DNA of 64,000 bases from Bacteroidales bacterium (GCA_021371855.1 JAJFVL010000055.1:205926-269925); one strand, 5' to 3'; shown: positions 46,477 through 56,418, counted from the first letter of the stretch. Translations and numbers: made by a program. The notes: generated by a model from the sequence alone, not told the origin.

Positions 46477-46549
46477 AAAAATCAGCATATTGTCCCGACA
46501 TTATTTCTTTGATTTAATGAGAGTTAATGAGGCAATATGCTGATTTTTT
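46477..46549 (+). terminator. terminator/attenuator with long loop between transporter and lyase genes
   Basis: Perfect 16-bp arms (46477-46492 and 46533-46548, core ATCAGCATATTG and CAATATGCTGAT) flank a 40-nt loop and end in a T run. It may set a lower level of lyase than transporter mRNA. Confidence 0.7.
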
Positions 46550-46663
46550 ATTGAATGGTTTATAGTTCTCTCTTCTGAAAGTGCTGAATCAAACAGGGAA
46601 ATTACTTTGAATTAAACCATTAAATATTTATATATCAACCTAATAACCTTTAAAACCGACTAT

Positions 46664-48559
46664 ATGAATTATAAATCAATCTGCTTTTTTATTGTTTTGT
46701 CTCTGGGTTTGGTAATTCCATCAGGTGTAGAAGCAAACACCTGCTTTAATGACTCACCGCAGGCCGACGGATCTAAAAAGCTTGAGAACCCGTTTACGGT
46801 TCAATATCTGAAGTCCACTCTAAATAAAACTACTCCAAGGCTTGTTCTTACTCCTGCGATTGAAAAAACGCTGAAAATGAAGATCAAAACCGATCCTGTA
46901 GTTAAGAATTATTATGAATCCATGAAGTTAAGCGCCAGGGAAATACAGAAACAACCTGTGCTTACATACAATGTTATAGGGCGTCGTTTATTAAGTACAT
47001 CACGCGAAATGCTTTCAAGGATGTCGGTACTTTCAATAGTTTACAGAATTGATAAAGAACCGGCAGTATTGAAAAAAATAGATGATGAATTAAAAGCCGT
47101 GTGCAATTTCCAGGACTGGCATCCGTCTCATTATCTTGATGTTGCTGAAATGTCCCTTGCAGTGGCTATTGCAGTCGATTGGGTTGGCAGTTATCTTCCT
47201 AAAAAAACTCTTGAGCTGGCAAAGAACGCATTGATCGAAAAGGGTATTAAGCCAAGTTATATTAAAGGTAACTATGGCTGGGTAAATGGCGGTAACAATT
47301 GGAACCAGGTATGTAACGGGGGCATGATAGCAGCTTCGATAGCCATTGCAGAAAAAGATCCTGAACTGGCTGCAAAGACAATCAGCAGGTCTCTTGATGG
47401 TATACCCGGTGCACTTAAACAATACGCCCCCAGCGGAGTTTATCCTGAGGGTGCTACCTATTGGGATTACGGTACAAGCTTCTCTGTTACAACGTCGTCA
47501 ATGCTTATGAGTGCATTTGGGTCAGATTTTGGTCTGGCTGATTATCCTTCATTCATGGAAAGTGCAAATTTCAGGATACTGTGTACAGCTCCTTCCGGTT
47601 ACTTCTTTAATTATGCTGACTGTGGTGACAAAGCCGGAAGTAATGGTGATATAATACTTGCCTGGTTTGCAATGAAAACCGGTAATCCATTATACCTTGA
47701 AAAGGATAAGTTTCTTAAACCAAATGAACACTACCACGGGCTTTCCAGACTTGCAGGATTGGGTCTTATCTGGTTATCCCAGTTTGAAGAGAAAGAAACA
47801 TCAACATTACCGCTTGCCTGGTTTGGTGATGGACCTAATCCGATTGTTATTTTCAGAGGAGGTGCAGCTGATCCAAAAAATTACTATTTTGCCGGGAAAG
47901 GCGGACAGGGAAATCTCAGCCATGGAAACCTTGATGCAGGAACTTTTGTTTTTGAACTGAATGGAGTCAGATGGGTTATCGATCCGGGTTCCCAGGATTA
48001 TAATTCTCTTGAACAGGCTGGTTTTGACCTTTGGAACCAGTGTCAGGATTGCCAGAGATGGACACTCCTTACAAAGGGGAATCATGGACACGGCACCCTG
48101 ACAGTAGATGATGCCAGATTCATTGTAAAAGCCAAAGCATCAATAATTGATTTCAAAGATGGTCAGATACCAGAAGCCACTATAGATATGAGCCCTGTTT
48201 TCAAAGGACACCTTAAAAGCGCAACAAGAAAATTCATTAAAGATACTGATCACTCCATAACAATAGAAGATCAGATTATCACAGAAGATTCAACAAAGAA
48301 TATAACATGGGCAATAATGACCACAGCTGAAGTTATTCCAACGTCCAATGGTGCTATTCTTAAGCAGGATGGCAAAGAGCTGAATCTTAGTATTTTTTCA
48401 CCAGAAAATTTAAATGTTTCAACAATAGTCCTTGATCCGACTCCAATGAAGCTCGACAAAAAGATTACAAATCTGAAGAGAGTTGAGATAAGAATTCCTG
48501 CATATCTTTTCGAAGATGGCAAAGGTCTGATCAAAGTGCGGCTGAGTTCTCCCGAGTAA
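46664..48559 (+). CDS. heparinase II/III-family polysaccharide lyase (A)
   Basis: This is a 631-residue secreted protein with a signal peptide ending near GVEANT. The N-terminal alpha-toroid (about 50-370) has NWNQVCNGGMIAASIAIA, HPSHYLDVAEMSLAVA and GVYPEGATYWDYGTS; the C-terminal beta-sandwich has NLSHGNLDAGTFVFELNGVR then WVIDPG. The Asn-Trp-Asn, Tyr and His positions fit lyases of the heparinase II fold (PL21-like and related) that cut uronic-acid polymers by beta-elimination. It resembles lyase C (50611-52518) more than the others. The exact PL family and substrate cannot be assigned by eye. Confidence 0.82.
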   Translation: MNYKSICFFIVLSLGLVIPSGVEANTCFNDSPQADGSKKLENPFTVQYLKSTLNKTTPRLVLTPAIEKTLKMKIKTDPVVKNYYESMKLSAREIQKQPVLTYNVIGRRLLSTSREMLSRMSVLSIVYRIDKEPAVLKKIDDELKAVCNFQDWHPSHYLDVAEMSLAVAIAVDWVGSYLPKKTLELAKNALIEKGIKPSYIKGNYGWVNGGNNWNQVCNGGMIAASIAIAEKDPELAAKTISRSLDGIPGALKQYAPSGVYPEGATYWDYGTSFSVTTSSMLMSAFGSDFGLADYPSFMESANFRILCTAPSGYFFNYADCGDKAGSNGDIILAWFAMKTGNPLYLEKDKFLKPNEHYHGLSRLAGLGLIWLSQFEEKETSTLPLAWFGDGPNPIVIFRGGAADPKNYYFAGKGGQGNLSHGNLDAGTFVFELNGVRWVIDPGSQDYNSLEQAGFDLWNQCQDCQRWTLLTKGNHGHGTLTVDDARFIVKAKASIIDFKDGQIPEATIDMSPVFKGHLKSATRKFIKDTDHSITIEDQIITEDSTKNITWAIMTTAEVIPTSNGAILKQDGKELNLSIFSPENLNVSTIVLDPTPMKLDKKITNLKRVEIRIPAYLFEDGKGLIKVRLSSPE

Positions 48560-48617
48560 TTCTGAAATCACATAAGTTCGAAGTTGAAAAAAATCTAACC
48601 TTAACACTAATTCGTAT

Positions 48618-50594
48618 ATGAAAGCACAAACAAAAAGACTGAAAACAGTATTTATTGCCGGTCTGTCATTTCTTCTAATATTTGGATCAGGCACAGCTAA
48701 TGCTGAGTTGAAACCAAGAGAGAGGAATATACTTGCTAACGAAGCAAAAGCCATCGATCTGGCTAAAGTGATGATAACCGATAATTCATGGAATAAGCTG
48801 CCCGGATATAAAGACAGACAATTCTGGCAGGGTTTGCCTGAGAACATAAGACAAGAATATATAACCAGAGCTGAAGGTTATCTCGATTATAACTGGCCCG
48901 TTGTGAAAGCAACTGATTATCTTGAATTTATCCGTTCAGGTGATCGCCGTCAGGGTGTATACTCAGCTTGCAGCAATGCACTGATAACACTTGTAATGGG
49001 AGAACTTGTAGAAGGAAAAGGACGTTTTATTGATCAGATAGTCAATGCAGTATGGTACTACAGTGAACAGACATGGTGGGGATGGTCGGCACATCTTGGC
49101 GCTCAGAAAGCTAAAGCAGGCCTTCCGGATGTAAACGAACCGGTCGTTGACCTTGGTGTTGGTGAGGTAACTTCAAACCTGTCATGGACATATTTCCTTT
49201 TTAAAGATGAGTTTGACAAGATCCATCCACTGATTTCAAAAAGATTATTCCAGGAGATCAATAACAAATCGCTTACCCCCTATTTTGTACGTGACGATTT
49301 CGGATATATGGGTTTCAAGGGGGGGCGTCCTAATAACTGGAACCCCTGGATTAACTCAAACATGCTTATAAGCTACCTCCTTCTTGAGACTGATCCCGTC
49401 AAAAAGACTGCAGAAGTACAAAAAATCATCAATTCTCTCGATAAATTTCTCAATGGTTACTCAGATGATGGCGGTTGTGATGAGGGACCTTCATACTGGG
49501 GCGCCGCAGGAGCACTACTATATGAGAACCTTGAAATACTTAAAAATGTCACAAACGGAAAATTTGATGTATTTGATGATCCTCTTGTCCAGAATATTGG
49601 AAAATACTTTTATAAAGTCAATATCCATGCGCCGTATTTTATCAATTTTGCTGATGCCGATGCAACAACCGGAGGAAGCCCATCTATAGTTTACAGATAT
49701 GGTAAGGCTATCAAGGATCAACAGATGCAGCAATTTGGAGCTTATCTCGGAAAACTAAGCAATTGGGGTGATAAAGCTATGGGAGGAAAAATCGGAGATC
49801 AGATTAAAAATCTTGGTCTTATAAATGAAATCCGCGGAGCAGAAGCAAAAGAAGCGCTTGTTCCTGATTTCTGGTTTCCTGATACTGAAGTTGCCGGTGC
49901 CCGCGATAAAGAAGGTAGTTTTAAAGGATTCTTTTTTGGTGCAAAAGGCGGTTTCAACGCCGAAAGCCATAACCATAATGATATTGGGTCATGCCTGATG
50001 TATTTTGATGGCAAACCTTGCCTTATCGATGTAGGCCGCGAAGAGTATGTTGCCAAAACTTTCAGTTCACGACGTTATGAGATATGGACCATGCAATCGG
50101 GATATCACAACATACCCGTTATCAATGGTGTTGAGCAGAAAGACGGCGGAAAATACAAGGCAACAAATTCCTCCTTCACTTCCAATGCAAAATCAGCCAC
50201 TTTCTCAACAGATATTGCAAAAGCTTATCCCGAATCTGCAAAAGTAAAAAGCTGGGTGAGAAGTTATACTCTTAACAGGGGTAAGAGCTTCATGATCAGC
50301 GATAAATTTGAGCTGGCAGAAGCTACCCCTAATACCACGACCAGTTCAAATCTTATAACCTACTGCAAAGTAACACAAGTTAAACCTGGTCTTCTGAAAT
50401 TTGAAGGTGACGGATTCACTCTGAATATGACTTACAACTCAAAGGTTGTCGCACCAAAAATCGAGTTCAAAGAAATCACTGACCGTACTCTCAGGCGCTA
50501 CTGGCCGAATGGAGTTACCAGGGTCAAATTTGAATTTATCAAACCAGCCTTAAGAGGTGGACAATCGTTAACATTTACAAAAGCAGGTAAATAA
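48618..50594 (+). CDS. heparinase II/III-family polysaccharide lyase (B)
   Basis: This is a 658-residue secreted protein (signal ending near TANAEL). The toroid part has RPNNWNPWINSNMLISYLLL and DDGGCDEGPSYWGAAGALLY; the sandwich part has AESHNHNDIGSCLMYFDGKP, the typical heparinase II/III C-terminal motif with two His. It is only distantly related to lyases A and C, lacking their NQVCNGG block, so it likely cuts a different linkage. It is 58 bp after A and 16 bp before C. Confidence 0.82.
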   Translation: MKAQTKRLKTVFIAGLSFLLIFGSGTANAELKPRERNILANEAKAIDLAKVMITDNSWNKLPGYKDRQFWQGLPENIRQEYITRAEGYLDYNWPVVKATDYLEFIRSGDRRQGVYSACSNALITLVMGELVEGKGRFIDQIVNAVWYYSEQTWWGWSAHLGAQKAKAGLPDVNEPVVDLGVGEVTSNLSWTYFLFKDEFDKIHPLISKRLFQEINNKSLTPYFVRDDFGYMGFKGGRPNNWNPWINSNMLISYLLLETDPVKKTAEVQKIINSLDKFLNGYSDDGGCDEGPSYWGAAGALLYENLEILKNVTNGKFDVFDDPLVQNIGKYFYKVNIHAPYFINFADADATTGGSPSIVYRYGKAIKDQQMQQFGAYLGKLSNWGDKAMGGKIGDQIKNLGLINEIRGAEAKEALVPDFWFPDTEVAGARDKEGSFKGFFFGAKGGFNAESHNHNDIGSCLMYFDGKPCLIDVGREEYVAKTFSSRRYEIWTMQSGYHNIPVINGVEQKDGGKYKATNSSFTSNAKSATFSTDIAKAYPESAKVKSWVRSYTLNRGKSFMISDKFELAEATPNTTTSSNLITYCKVTQVKPGLLKFEGDGFTLNMTYNSKVVAPKIEFKEITDRTLRRYWPNGVTRVKFEFIKPALRGGQSLTFTKAGK

Positions 50595-50610
50595 TTAATA
50601 ACAAAATACC

Positions 50611-52518
50611 ATGAAGCAAAAATCATTATTACCATTGCTAATGACACTTGTCCTCTTTTGGGGATTAATGCCTGTATTGCTCTCGCAGGAGGCAAAAGTA
50701 CCTGAAATGACTTTACCCGAAAATCTTCTGCAAACCCTGAAACCGGAACATCCCAGGCTTCATGCCGGCAGTGCAGATTTTTCCGATTTGAAAAAACGCA
50801 TTGCTACTGATGAAACGCTGAAAATATGGTATGCTCAGCTTGTAGAAAAGGGAGATAAAATAATTGAAGAAACACCAAGTATATTTATTATTCCTGATGG
50901 CATCAGGCTTTTAAGCACAAGCCGCCGGGTACTTGATCGTATTTCAACTCTGGGAATTCTTTACCAGTTGGATGGAGATGCAAAATATGCTGAAAGGGCA
51001 TGGAAAGAACTGGAGGCAGCCTCTCAGTTTCCTAACTGGAATCCAAGCCACTTCCTGGATGTCGGAGAGATGACATATGCTTTTGCTCTCGGTTATGACT
51101 GGTTTTATAAATACTGGAATTATGACCAGCGTAGAATCATTAAAAGTGCTTTGCTCGAAAAAGGATTATGCAGAGCTCTGATGGCGTACGATGGCAGAGC
51201 GGTTAACGGAGAAAGCTGGTTTCCAAAGGTGCCGCATAACTGGAACCAGGTATGTAACGGAGGTATTGGTATGGGAGCCCTGGCAATAGCTGATGAAGAA
51301 CCAAAATTATCAGAGTATATTTTACGGCATGTAATTAATAATCTCCCGTACGCTATGGTGCATTTCGGGCCTGATGGTGCATGGAATGAAGGACCAGGCT
51401 ATTGGGGATATGCTTCAATGTACAACATTGCTATCCTTTCCGGGCTTGAATCGTCGCTTGGTACTGACTTTGGACTTAGCAACATCGAAGGCTTTTCTAA
51501 AACGGTACTGTTTCCAAGGTATTTAACCGGTCCTTTTAACCGGTCATTTAATTATGCTGACGGAGGCGATGGAGCTACAGGAGGCTCTCAGCTTTTCTGG
51601 CTTGCAAAAAAATACAATCAGCCTTTGGCTGCCCAGTATCAGAAGCAACTGGTTAAATCAGCCGGCCCATTTGACCTGCTGTGGTACCCTGTTGATCTTG
51701 TCAAAGAGAAAGTCCCGGATCCTCCTCTGGCAGTATACTACCGCACTGTGGAAGTAGCAACAATGCGAAGTGCCTGGAATGACGAAAAAGCATGGTTCAT
51801 CGGGTTCAAGGCAGGCGATAACAAAGCTAACCACAGCAACCTCGACCTCGGAAGTTTTGTGTTTGATGCATACGGGAAGAGATTTGTGATGGATCTCGGA
51901 GCAAATAATTATAATGTTCCAGGCTACTGGAGCACCGGAACCAACGGAGCCAGGTGGAATTACTACAGGATGAGAGCAGAGGGACATAATACCATTGTAA
52001 TAAATCCCGGCAAAGCAGCCGATCAGGATCCTGTGGCCTTCACAAAAATTATCAAATTCAAAGAAAAAGGAACAACTGCTTCTGCTGTTGCAGACCTTAC
52101 TCCAGCATATTCAACTAATGCCAAAAGTGTTCAACGCGGGATTGCAATGGTTGGAGGAAATACAGTCGTTATACGCGATGAAGTAAAAGCTGATGTACCG
52201 TCTCAATTATACTGGTTCCTGCATACCAGGGCACAGGTTAATCTCTCGGGTAACAAGAAGATAGCGACTCTTACAATCGATTCGGAAAAAATTGTTGCAG
52301 AAATAGTATCCCCTGCGAAAGCAAAATTCACAGTAATGGATGCGACTCCGTTGCAATCTTCACCTAATCCCAAAGAAAATAATAAGAATGATGGAATCAG
52401 AAAATTATCTATCTCCCTTAATAAGGTAACCAACGAACAGATTGTTGTGGAAATTCGTCCGGTTAATACGAAAAATACAGATGCTAAAAAATTTAACAAA
52501 CCATTAAGTGAATGGTAG
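50611..52518 (+). CDS. heparinase II/III-family polysaccharide lyase (C)
   Basis: This is a 635-residue paralogue of lyase A. Shared blocks are IRLLSTSRRVLDRISTLGIL, NWNPSHFLDVGEMTYAFALG, HNWNQVCNGGIGMGALAIA and GAWNEGPGYWGYAS; the sandwich has NHSNLDLGSFVFDAYGKRFV. The signal peptide ends near VLLSQ. As in A, Asn, Tyr/Trp and His residues around the toroid cleft are candidates for catalysis. The end overlaps the start of the PL12-like gene in an ATGGTAG arrangement, so translation is coupled. Confidence 0.82.
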   Translation: MKQKSLLPLLMTLVLFWGLMPVLLSQEAKVPEMTLPENLLQTLKPEHPRLHAGSADFSDLKKRIATDETLKIWYAQLVEKGDKIIEETPSIFIIPDGIRLLSTSRRVLDRISTLGILYQLDGDAKYAERAWKELEAASQFPNWNPSHFLDVGEMTYAFALGYDWFYKYWNYDQRRIIKSALLEKGLCRALMAYDGRAVNGESWFPKVPHNWNQVCNGGIGMGALAIADEEPKLSEYILRHVINNLPYAMVHFGPDGAWNEGPGYWGYASMYNIAILSGLESSLGTDFGLSNIEGFSKTVLFPRYLTGPFNRSFNYADGGDGATGGSQLFWLAKKYNQPLAAQYQKQLVKSAGPFDLLWYPVDLVKEKVPDPPLAVYYRTVEVATMRSAWNDEKAWFIGFKAGDNKANHSNLDLGSFVFDAYGKRFVMDLGANNYNVPGYWSTGTNGARWNYYRMRAEGHNTIVINPGKAADQDPVAFTKIIKFKEKGTTASAVADLTPAYSTNAKSVQRGIAMVGGNTVVIRDEVKADVPSQLYWFLHTRAQVNLSGNKKIATLTIDSEKIVAEIVSPAKAKFTVMDATPLQSSPNPKENNKNDGIRKLSISLNKVTNEQIVVEIRPVNTKNTDAKKFNKPLSEW

Positions 52519-54506
52519 TATCTGAGTCTTTTAATAAATATTTCTGCGGGGCACTTTTTATTTTGTGCCTCGCACCTGGTTTGAGACATCCTGTTTATGC
52601 CGGAGAAGATAATCAGAATCAGAAAAACACTGTTATCTGTCAGGATATTAACAAGTTGCTATTAAGTCTTGATCTGAATGCGCCCGGATTGGAGAAAGTG
52701 AAGTCATCAGTTGATGATCCGGTGCTGGCAGCAAAGGAATTATTAGCATATTACCGGGCACGTGACTTTGTCAGGCATCCTGTTGATAGACGATCAAAGC
52801 AGGACATGTCAGGGAAATGTGCCAGCAGGCAGGATATTTCTGAAGCTGAGAATGCGATGAAACACATTTTTATCGGCCAATCAGCATATCCACCTCATTT
52901 CTGCGGGGAAGATATAAACTGGAATACCCGACCGGTTCCTGACATGGAATGGGTCTGGCAATTAAACCGAATGGGATTCTGGCAATCGATGAGCCTGGCC
53001 TACTGGCATACCAATGACGAGAAGTACGCCAAAGAATGGAGCTGCCAGTTTGTTGACTGGACAAAGAAAAATCCGCGAGACAATGAACATGGTTATGCGT
53101 GGAGATCAATTGAGGCAGGCATACGTGGTCATGGATGGACTTTTCTCTTTCAGCGTTTTCTTGATGCTCCTTCTTTCACTCCTGAGGTTCTTGTTGCTTT
53201 CCTCAACTGCTGCCACGAACATGCAGCATACCTGATGACCAAATACAGCAAGGGAAGTAACTGGGGATTAATGGAAGCCGAGGGTCTTGCTTTCATAGCC
53301 ATAACATTTCCTGAATTTCAGGATTCAAAAAAATGGAGAGATGAAGCAATCCTGCGTCTGAATACCGAGATAAACAATCAGGTCTATTCCGATGGTCATC
53401 AGCGAGAGCTGGCCATGGGATATCATACTGGCTGTATCGGATGGTTTACCCACTCATTGGAACTGGCAAAAATGAACGGCCAGAAAGATGCTTTCCCCGA
53501 TTCATATCTTAAAACAGTCGAAAAAGTGTGTGAAATTCCTTTGAAGCTGGGATTCCCTGATGGGACCACTCCTCAATTTGGAGATTCATGGACAGGAACT
53601 CCCGGTCACATATGGGGAAGCCTCAGGAATTGGGCACAATTATACAACAGGGACGATTTTCTTTATGTTGCCACCCAGGGTAAAGAAGGCAGTAAGCCGG
53701 ATGTAACTGCTTTTGCTCTTGAAAAAAGCGGGTTCTATTCCATGCGAAGTGGCTGGGACAGAAATAGCATTTGCCTGGTTCTGAAGTGCGGACCTGACGG
53801 AGGCGGACATTGTCAACCCGATAACGGTACATTTGAACTGTATGCCGGAGGGCGCCATCTTATGCCTGATGCAGGAAGCTATATATATAGCGGTGATCCG
53901 AAAAATCGTGCATGGTTCCGCCAAACAAAAGTCCATCAGACATTGACCCTGGACGGAAAAAATTCAGCCTATTCTCCAAAACTCCTTTTATGGAAACCGG
54001 GAACAGATTTAGATGTTCTCGTTGTGGAAAACGCGAGCTATCAAAGTCTTACGCATCGCCGCGCTGTACTGTTTGTGGATAAGAAATACTTTGTTATCAT
54101 AGACGAAGCCATCGGTGACGGTACTGGTGCTGTTGATATTCATTTTCAGCTTGGACCGGGGAAAGCTGTTTTCGATAATAAAAATTTTTCGGTACGTACC
54201 GACACGCCCGGAGGGTGGAATGTACTTGTGCAATCTATGAAACAAAAGGGGATGGATCTTAAAGAAGAAGAGGGACAGGTTTCCTTCCTTTATACAAAAA
54301 AAGAACCACGCCCGGCTTTCAGTTATGGTTTGCAAAAGAATACAAAAGAACATGGGACCAGGTTTGTAACTATTGTTGCGCCGTATGAAGAATCACAACC
54401 CAAAATGAAGATCAGGCTCATTGGGAAGCCAAAGATCGGAGCTTCACACATGGAATTGGAAATTGTGGCTGACGGTATCTCAAAACGGATTAAGTATGAT
54501 CTGTAG
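52512..54506 (+). CDS. PL12-like heparinase III-family lyase
   Basis: This is a 664-residue lyase of the heparinase III type. A signal peptide ends near PVYAGED. Candidate catalytic residues are Asn250 (KGSNWGLMEAEG), Tyr304 (LAMGYHTGC) and His433 (GGGHCQPDNG); their spacing (54 and 129) almost equals that recalled for Pedobacter heparinus heparinase III (Asn240, Tyr294, His424). PL12 members cut heparan-type chains with low sulfation. The substrate here may be another glucuronic-acid polymer. Its start overlaps the lyase C stop by 7 bp. A strong bidirectional terminator follows. Confidence 0.85.
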   Translation: MVVSESFNKYFCGALFILCLAPGLRHPVYAGEDNQNQKNTVICQDINKLLLSLDLNAPGLEKVKSSVDDPVLAAKELLAYYRARDFVRHPVDRRSKQDMSGKCASRQDISEAENAMKHIFIGQSAYPPHFCGEDINWNTRPVPDMEWVWQLNRMGFWQSMSLAYWHTNDEKYAKEWSCQFVDWTKKNPRDNEHGYAWRSIEAGIRGHGWTFLFQRFLDAPSFTPEVLVAFLNCCHEHAAYLMTKYSKGSNWGLMEAEGLAFIAITFPEFQDSKKWRDEAILRLNTEINNQVYSDGHQRELAMGYHTGCIGWFTHSLELAKMNGQKDAFPDSYLKTVEKVCEIPLKLGFPDGTTPQFGDSWTGTPGHIWGSLRNWAQLYNRDDFLYVATQGKEGSKPDVTAFALEKSGFYSMRSGWDRNSICLVLKCGPDGGGHCQPDNGTFELYAGGRHLMPDAGSYIYSGDPKNRAWFRQTKVHQTLTLDGKNSAYSPKLLLWKPGTDLDVLVVENASYQSLTHRRAVLFVDKKYFVIIDEAIGDGTGAVDIHFQLGPGKAVFDNKNFSVRTDTPGGWNVLVQSMKQKGMDLKEEEGQVSFLYTKKEPRPAFSYGLQKNTKEHGTRFVTIVAPYEESQPKMKIRLIGKPKIGASHMELEIVADGISKRIKYDL

Positions 54507-54620
54507 TATGAAATAATTATAATCCCTAAGATATCTTTCTCTCACTTTTACATCGTTTTAAGTAACTTTCAGGTTAGCTGGCGAAGCAGAAGAACAAATA
54601 AAATTTAACTTTATAAAACA

Positions 54621-54665
54621 AAAAGTCCGGATTATTGATAAACCAATAATCCGGACTTTTTATAT
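54621..54665. terminator. bidirectional rho-independent terminator
   Basis: Perfect 17-bp arms (54621-54637 and 54644-54660) with core AAAAGTCCGG and CCGGACTTTT and a 6-nt loop have T tracts on both strands. It separates the convergent PL12-like and GH88 genes. Confidence 0.92.
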
Positions 54666-54712
54666 GTAACAATAAATTATGACTGGTTGTTTCACGAACC
54701 AGAACCAGATAT

Positions 54713-55900
54713 CTATAGATTTTTGTACCTCAGCAAAGCCTCAATAAAATAGTAATCAGCATAGGTAAGAGGGACATCTACCTCGCTTTTCCCGGGTAAT
54801 GTTCCGACACTATGGAGAAGAACAAAGTTGCCATTTTCTCCCAGTTTGGCTGTATAAGCAGGTGATGCCAGGCTACGTAACTGGATTTCAGCAACATGCA
54901 AATATCTTTGCCTGGCTTCAGGACTCACATATTTACTCAGCTCAATAAGGGCAGAGGCCATGATGGCACCTGCAGAAGCATCTCTTTTAGCATCAGGAAT
55001 ATCAGGAGCATTATAATCCCAGTAAGGTATTTTATCTTCCGGCAGATTAGGATGATTAATCAGAAAGTCAGCAATATGCTGTGCCTGTGTAAGGTAACGA
55101 TCAAGTCCTGTTTCACGGTACATCATCGTATAGCCATACAATCCCCAGCTCTGTCCTCGTGACCATGCCGATCCGTCTGAATATCCTTGTGCTGTCTGTT
55201 TAGCTTCAATATTTCCTGTTATAGTATCGTACGAAACTACATGGAAAGTGCTGTAATCAGGACGGAAATGATTTTTCATTGTCGTATCAGCATGACTGAC
55301 AGCAATCCTGTAAAAAGTTGAATCGCCCGATTCCTTAAATGCCCACATCAGGAGCTCTAGATTCATCATATTATCAATTATCACAGGGCACTGCCATCCC
55401 TTCCTGCTGCCCCACGACTGGATGCATCCTACATTTGGCCTGAAACGTGTGCAGAGCGACCTTGCTCCGGTAAGTAATACCTCTTTGTAACTTTCTTCTC
55501 CGGTAAGTCTCAGACCGTTGCCAAAACTGCAATAGAGCATAAAACCAACATCGTGATTATTGGTAGTGTATTTCTCACGTTCAACACGTGCAGTTATCAT
55601 TTTTGCTTCTTCTTTTATTTTCGGGTCATTTGAGTATTCATATAAATACCAAAGGCATCCCGGGTAGAACCCACTTGTCCACCAACTCGATTTTGAAGTT
55701 ATCAGTTTGCCTTCAGCATCAATTGTTCGAGGCAGAAGATCAGATTTATCTTTCATCACATCAGTCATGAGACTATATTGCTTAGCTGAAAAAACGAGCG
55801 ACTCATCAATGATTTTACTCATTGGTTTCTCCCTGGTACATGATGTTATAACAAATAAGATAGTAAGAAAGAAAATAAGAAATTTATTTTTCATGATCAT
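54713..55900 (-). CDS. GH88 unsaturated glucuronyl hydrolase lipoprotein
   Basis: This is a 395-residue protein (or 393 if the second ATG, at 55892-55894, is used). The lipoprotein signal ends FVITSC (Cys21). The (alpha/alpha)6 barrel has two catalytic aspartates in TNNHDVGF (Asp117) and VIIDNMMN (Asp176), as in Bacillus UGL (Asp88, Asp149). GH88 hydrates the 4,5-double bond of the unsaturated uronate left by lyases and so frees it from the next sugar. It is the partner expected for the four lyases encoded on the other strand. A -7-like TAGATTTG lies on its strand at 55947-55940. Confidence 0.9.
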   Translation of the reverse strand: MIMKNKFLIFFLTILFVITSCTREKPMSKIIDESLVFSAKQYSLMTDVMKDKSDLLPRTIDAEGKLITSKSSWWTSGFYPGCLWYLYEYSNDPKIKEEAKMITARVEREKYTTNNHDVGFMLYCSFGNGLRLTGEESYKEVLLTGARSLCTRFRPNVGCIQSWGSRKGWQCPVIIDNMMNLELLMWAFKESGDSTFYRIAVSHADTTMKNHFRPDYSTFHVVSYDTITGNIEAKQTAQGYSDGSAWSRGQSWGLYGYTMMYRETGLDRYLTQAQHIADFLINHPNLPEDKIPYWDYNAPDIPDAKRDASAGAIMASALIELSKYVSPEARQRYLHVAEIQLRSLASPAYTAKLGENGNFVLLHSVGTLPGKSEVDVPLTYADYYFIEALLRYKNL

Positions 55901-55939
55901 TATAAATTAAGTATTTTAAGGTTAATAATAAATGAAAAC

Positions 55940-55947
55940 CAAATCTA
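55940..55947 (-). promoter_or_regulatory. -7 promoter element of GH88 gene
   Basis: On the minus strand this is TAGATTTG, a full TAnnTTTG match, about 40 bp before the start codon. No clear -33 is seen. Confidence 0.4.
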
Positions 55948-56017
55948 ACATTTATCCCTTTAATTTGGGCATATCTATACTAAAAATTACTTTTTTTTAA
56001 TATCCCGATTGCTTAAA

Positions 56018-56049
56018 TTGCTTCCCGGAAACTTGTACCTGAATATTTG
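56018..56049 (+). promoter_or_regulatory. putative promoter of kdgF-like gene
   Basis: TTG (56018-56020) is followed after 21 bp by AATATTTG (56042-56049), one mismatch from the -7 consensus, 28 bp before the ATG. Confidence 0.35.
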
Positions 56050-56076
56050 TTTTTTTTCAATAAAATCATTCAAATA

Positions 56077-56418
56077 ATGACAGTTTATAAAGAGAATCCA
56101 ATAATCCACGAAAAAGTATCTCCTGTATTTGAAAGGAGTATTGCTTACCTTGAAAATCTTATGGTTGTAGTATGCGATTTCACAAACGGACCTATGAATG
56201 TTCCTGATCCTCCTCACTCCCATCCTCACGAACAGATTACTTTTGTGGCAAAAGGAGAACTGATTTTCTATAGAGGTGAAAAGGAATACCATCTTGCGGA
56301 AGGTGATGTTATTACTATTCCTCCGGATGTCCCTCATTGTATCAAAAATATAAGCAATCATGTCCGGCTTGTTGACACATTCAATCCTGTAAGGAAAGAC
56401 TTTTTGAAACAACATTGA
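56077..56418 (+). CDS. kdgF: KdgF-like cupin, unsaturated uronate ring opening
   Basis: This is a 113-residue single cupin, starting at the ATG at 56077 (an earlier in-frame TTG is ignored). Metal ligands fit HSHPHEQ (His47, His49, Gln53) and VPHC (His87). Near the C-terminus VDTFNPVRKDF gives Asp100, Phe102 and Arg106, the same Asp-x-Phe-x3-Arg spacing as in KdgF, which converts 4,5-unsaturated monouronates to the linear keto form. The setting, directly downstream of uronate lyases and beside GH88, supports this strongly. A generic metal-binding cupin remains possible. Confidence 0.78.
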   Translation: MTVYKENPIIHEKVSPVFERSIAYLENLMVVVCDFTNGPMNVPDPPHSHPHEQITFVAKGELIFYRGEKEYHLAEGDVITIPPDVPHCIKNISNHVRLVDTFNPVRKDFLKQH

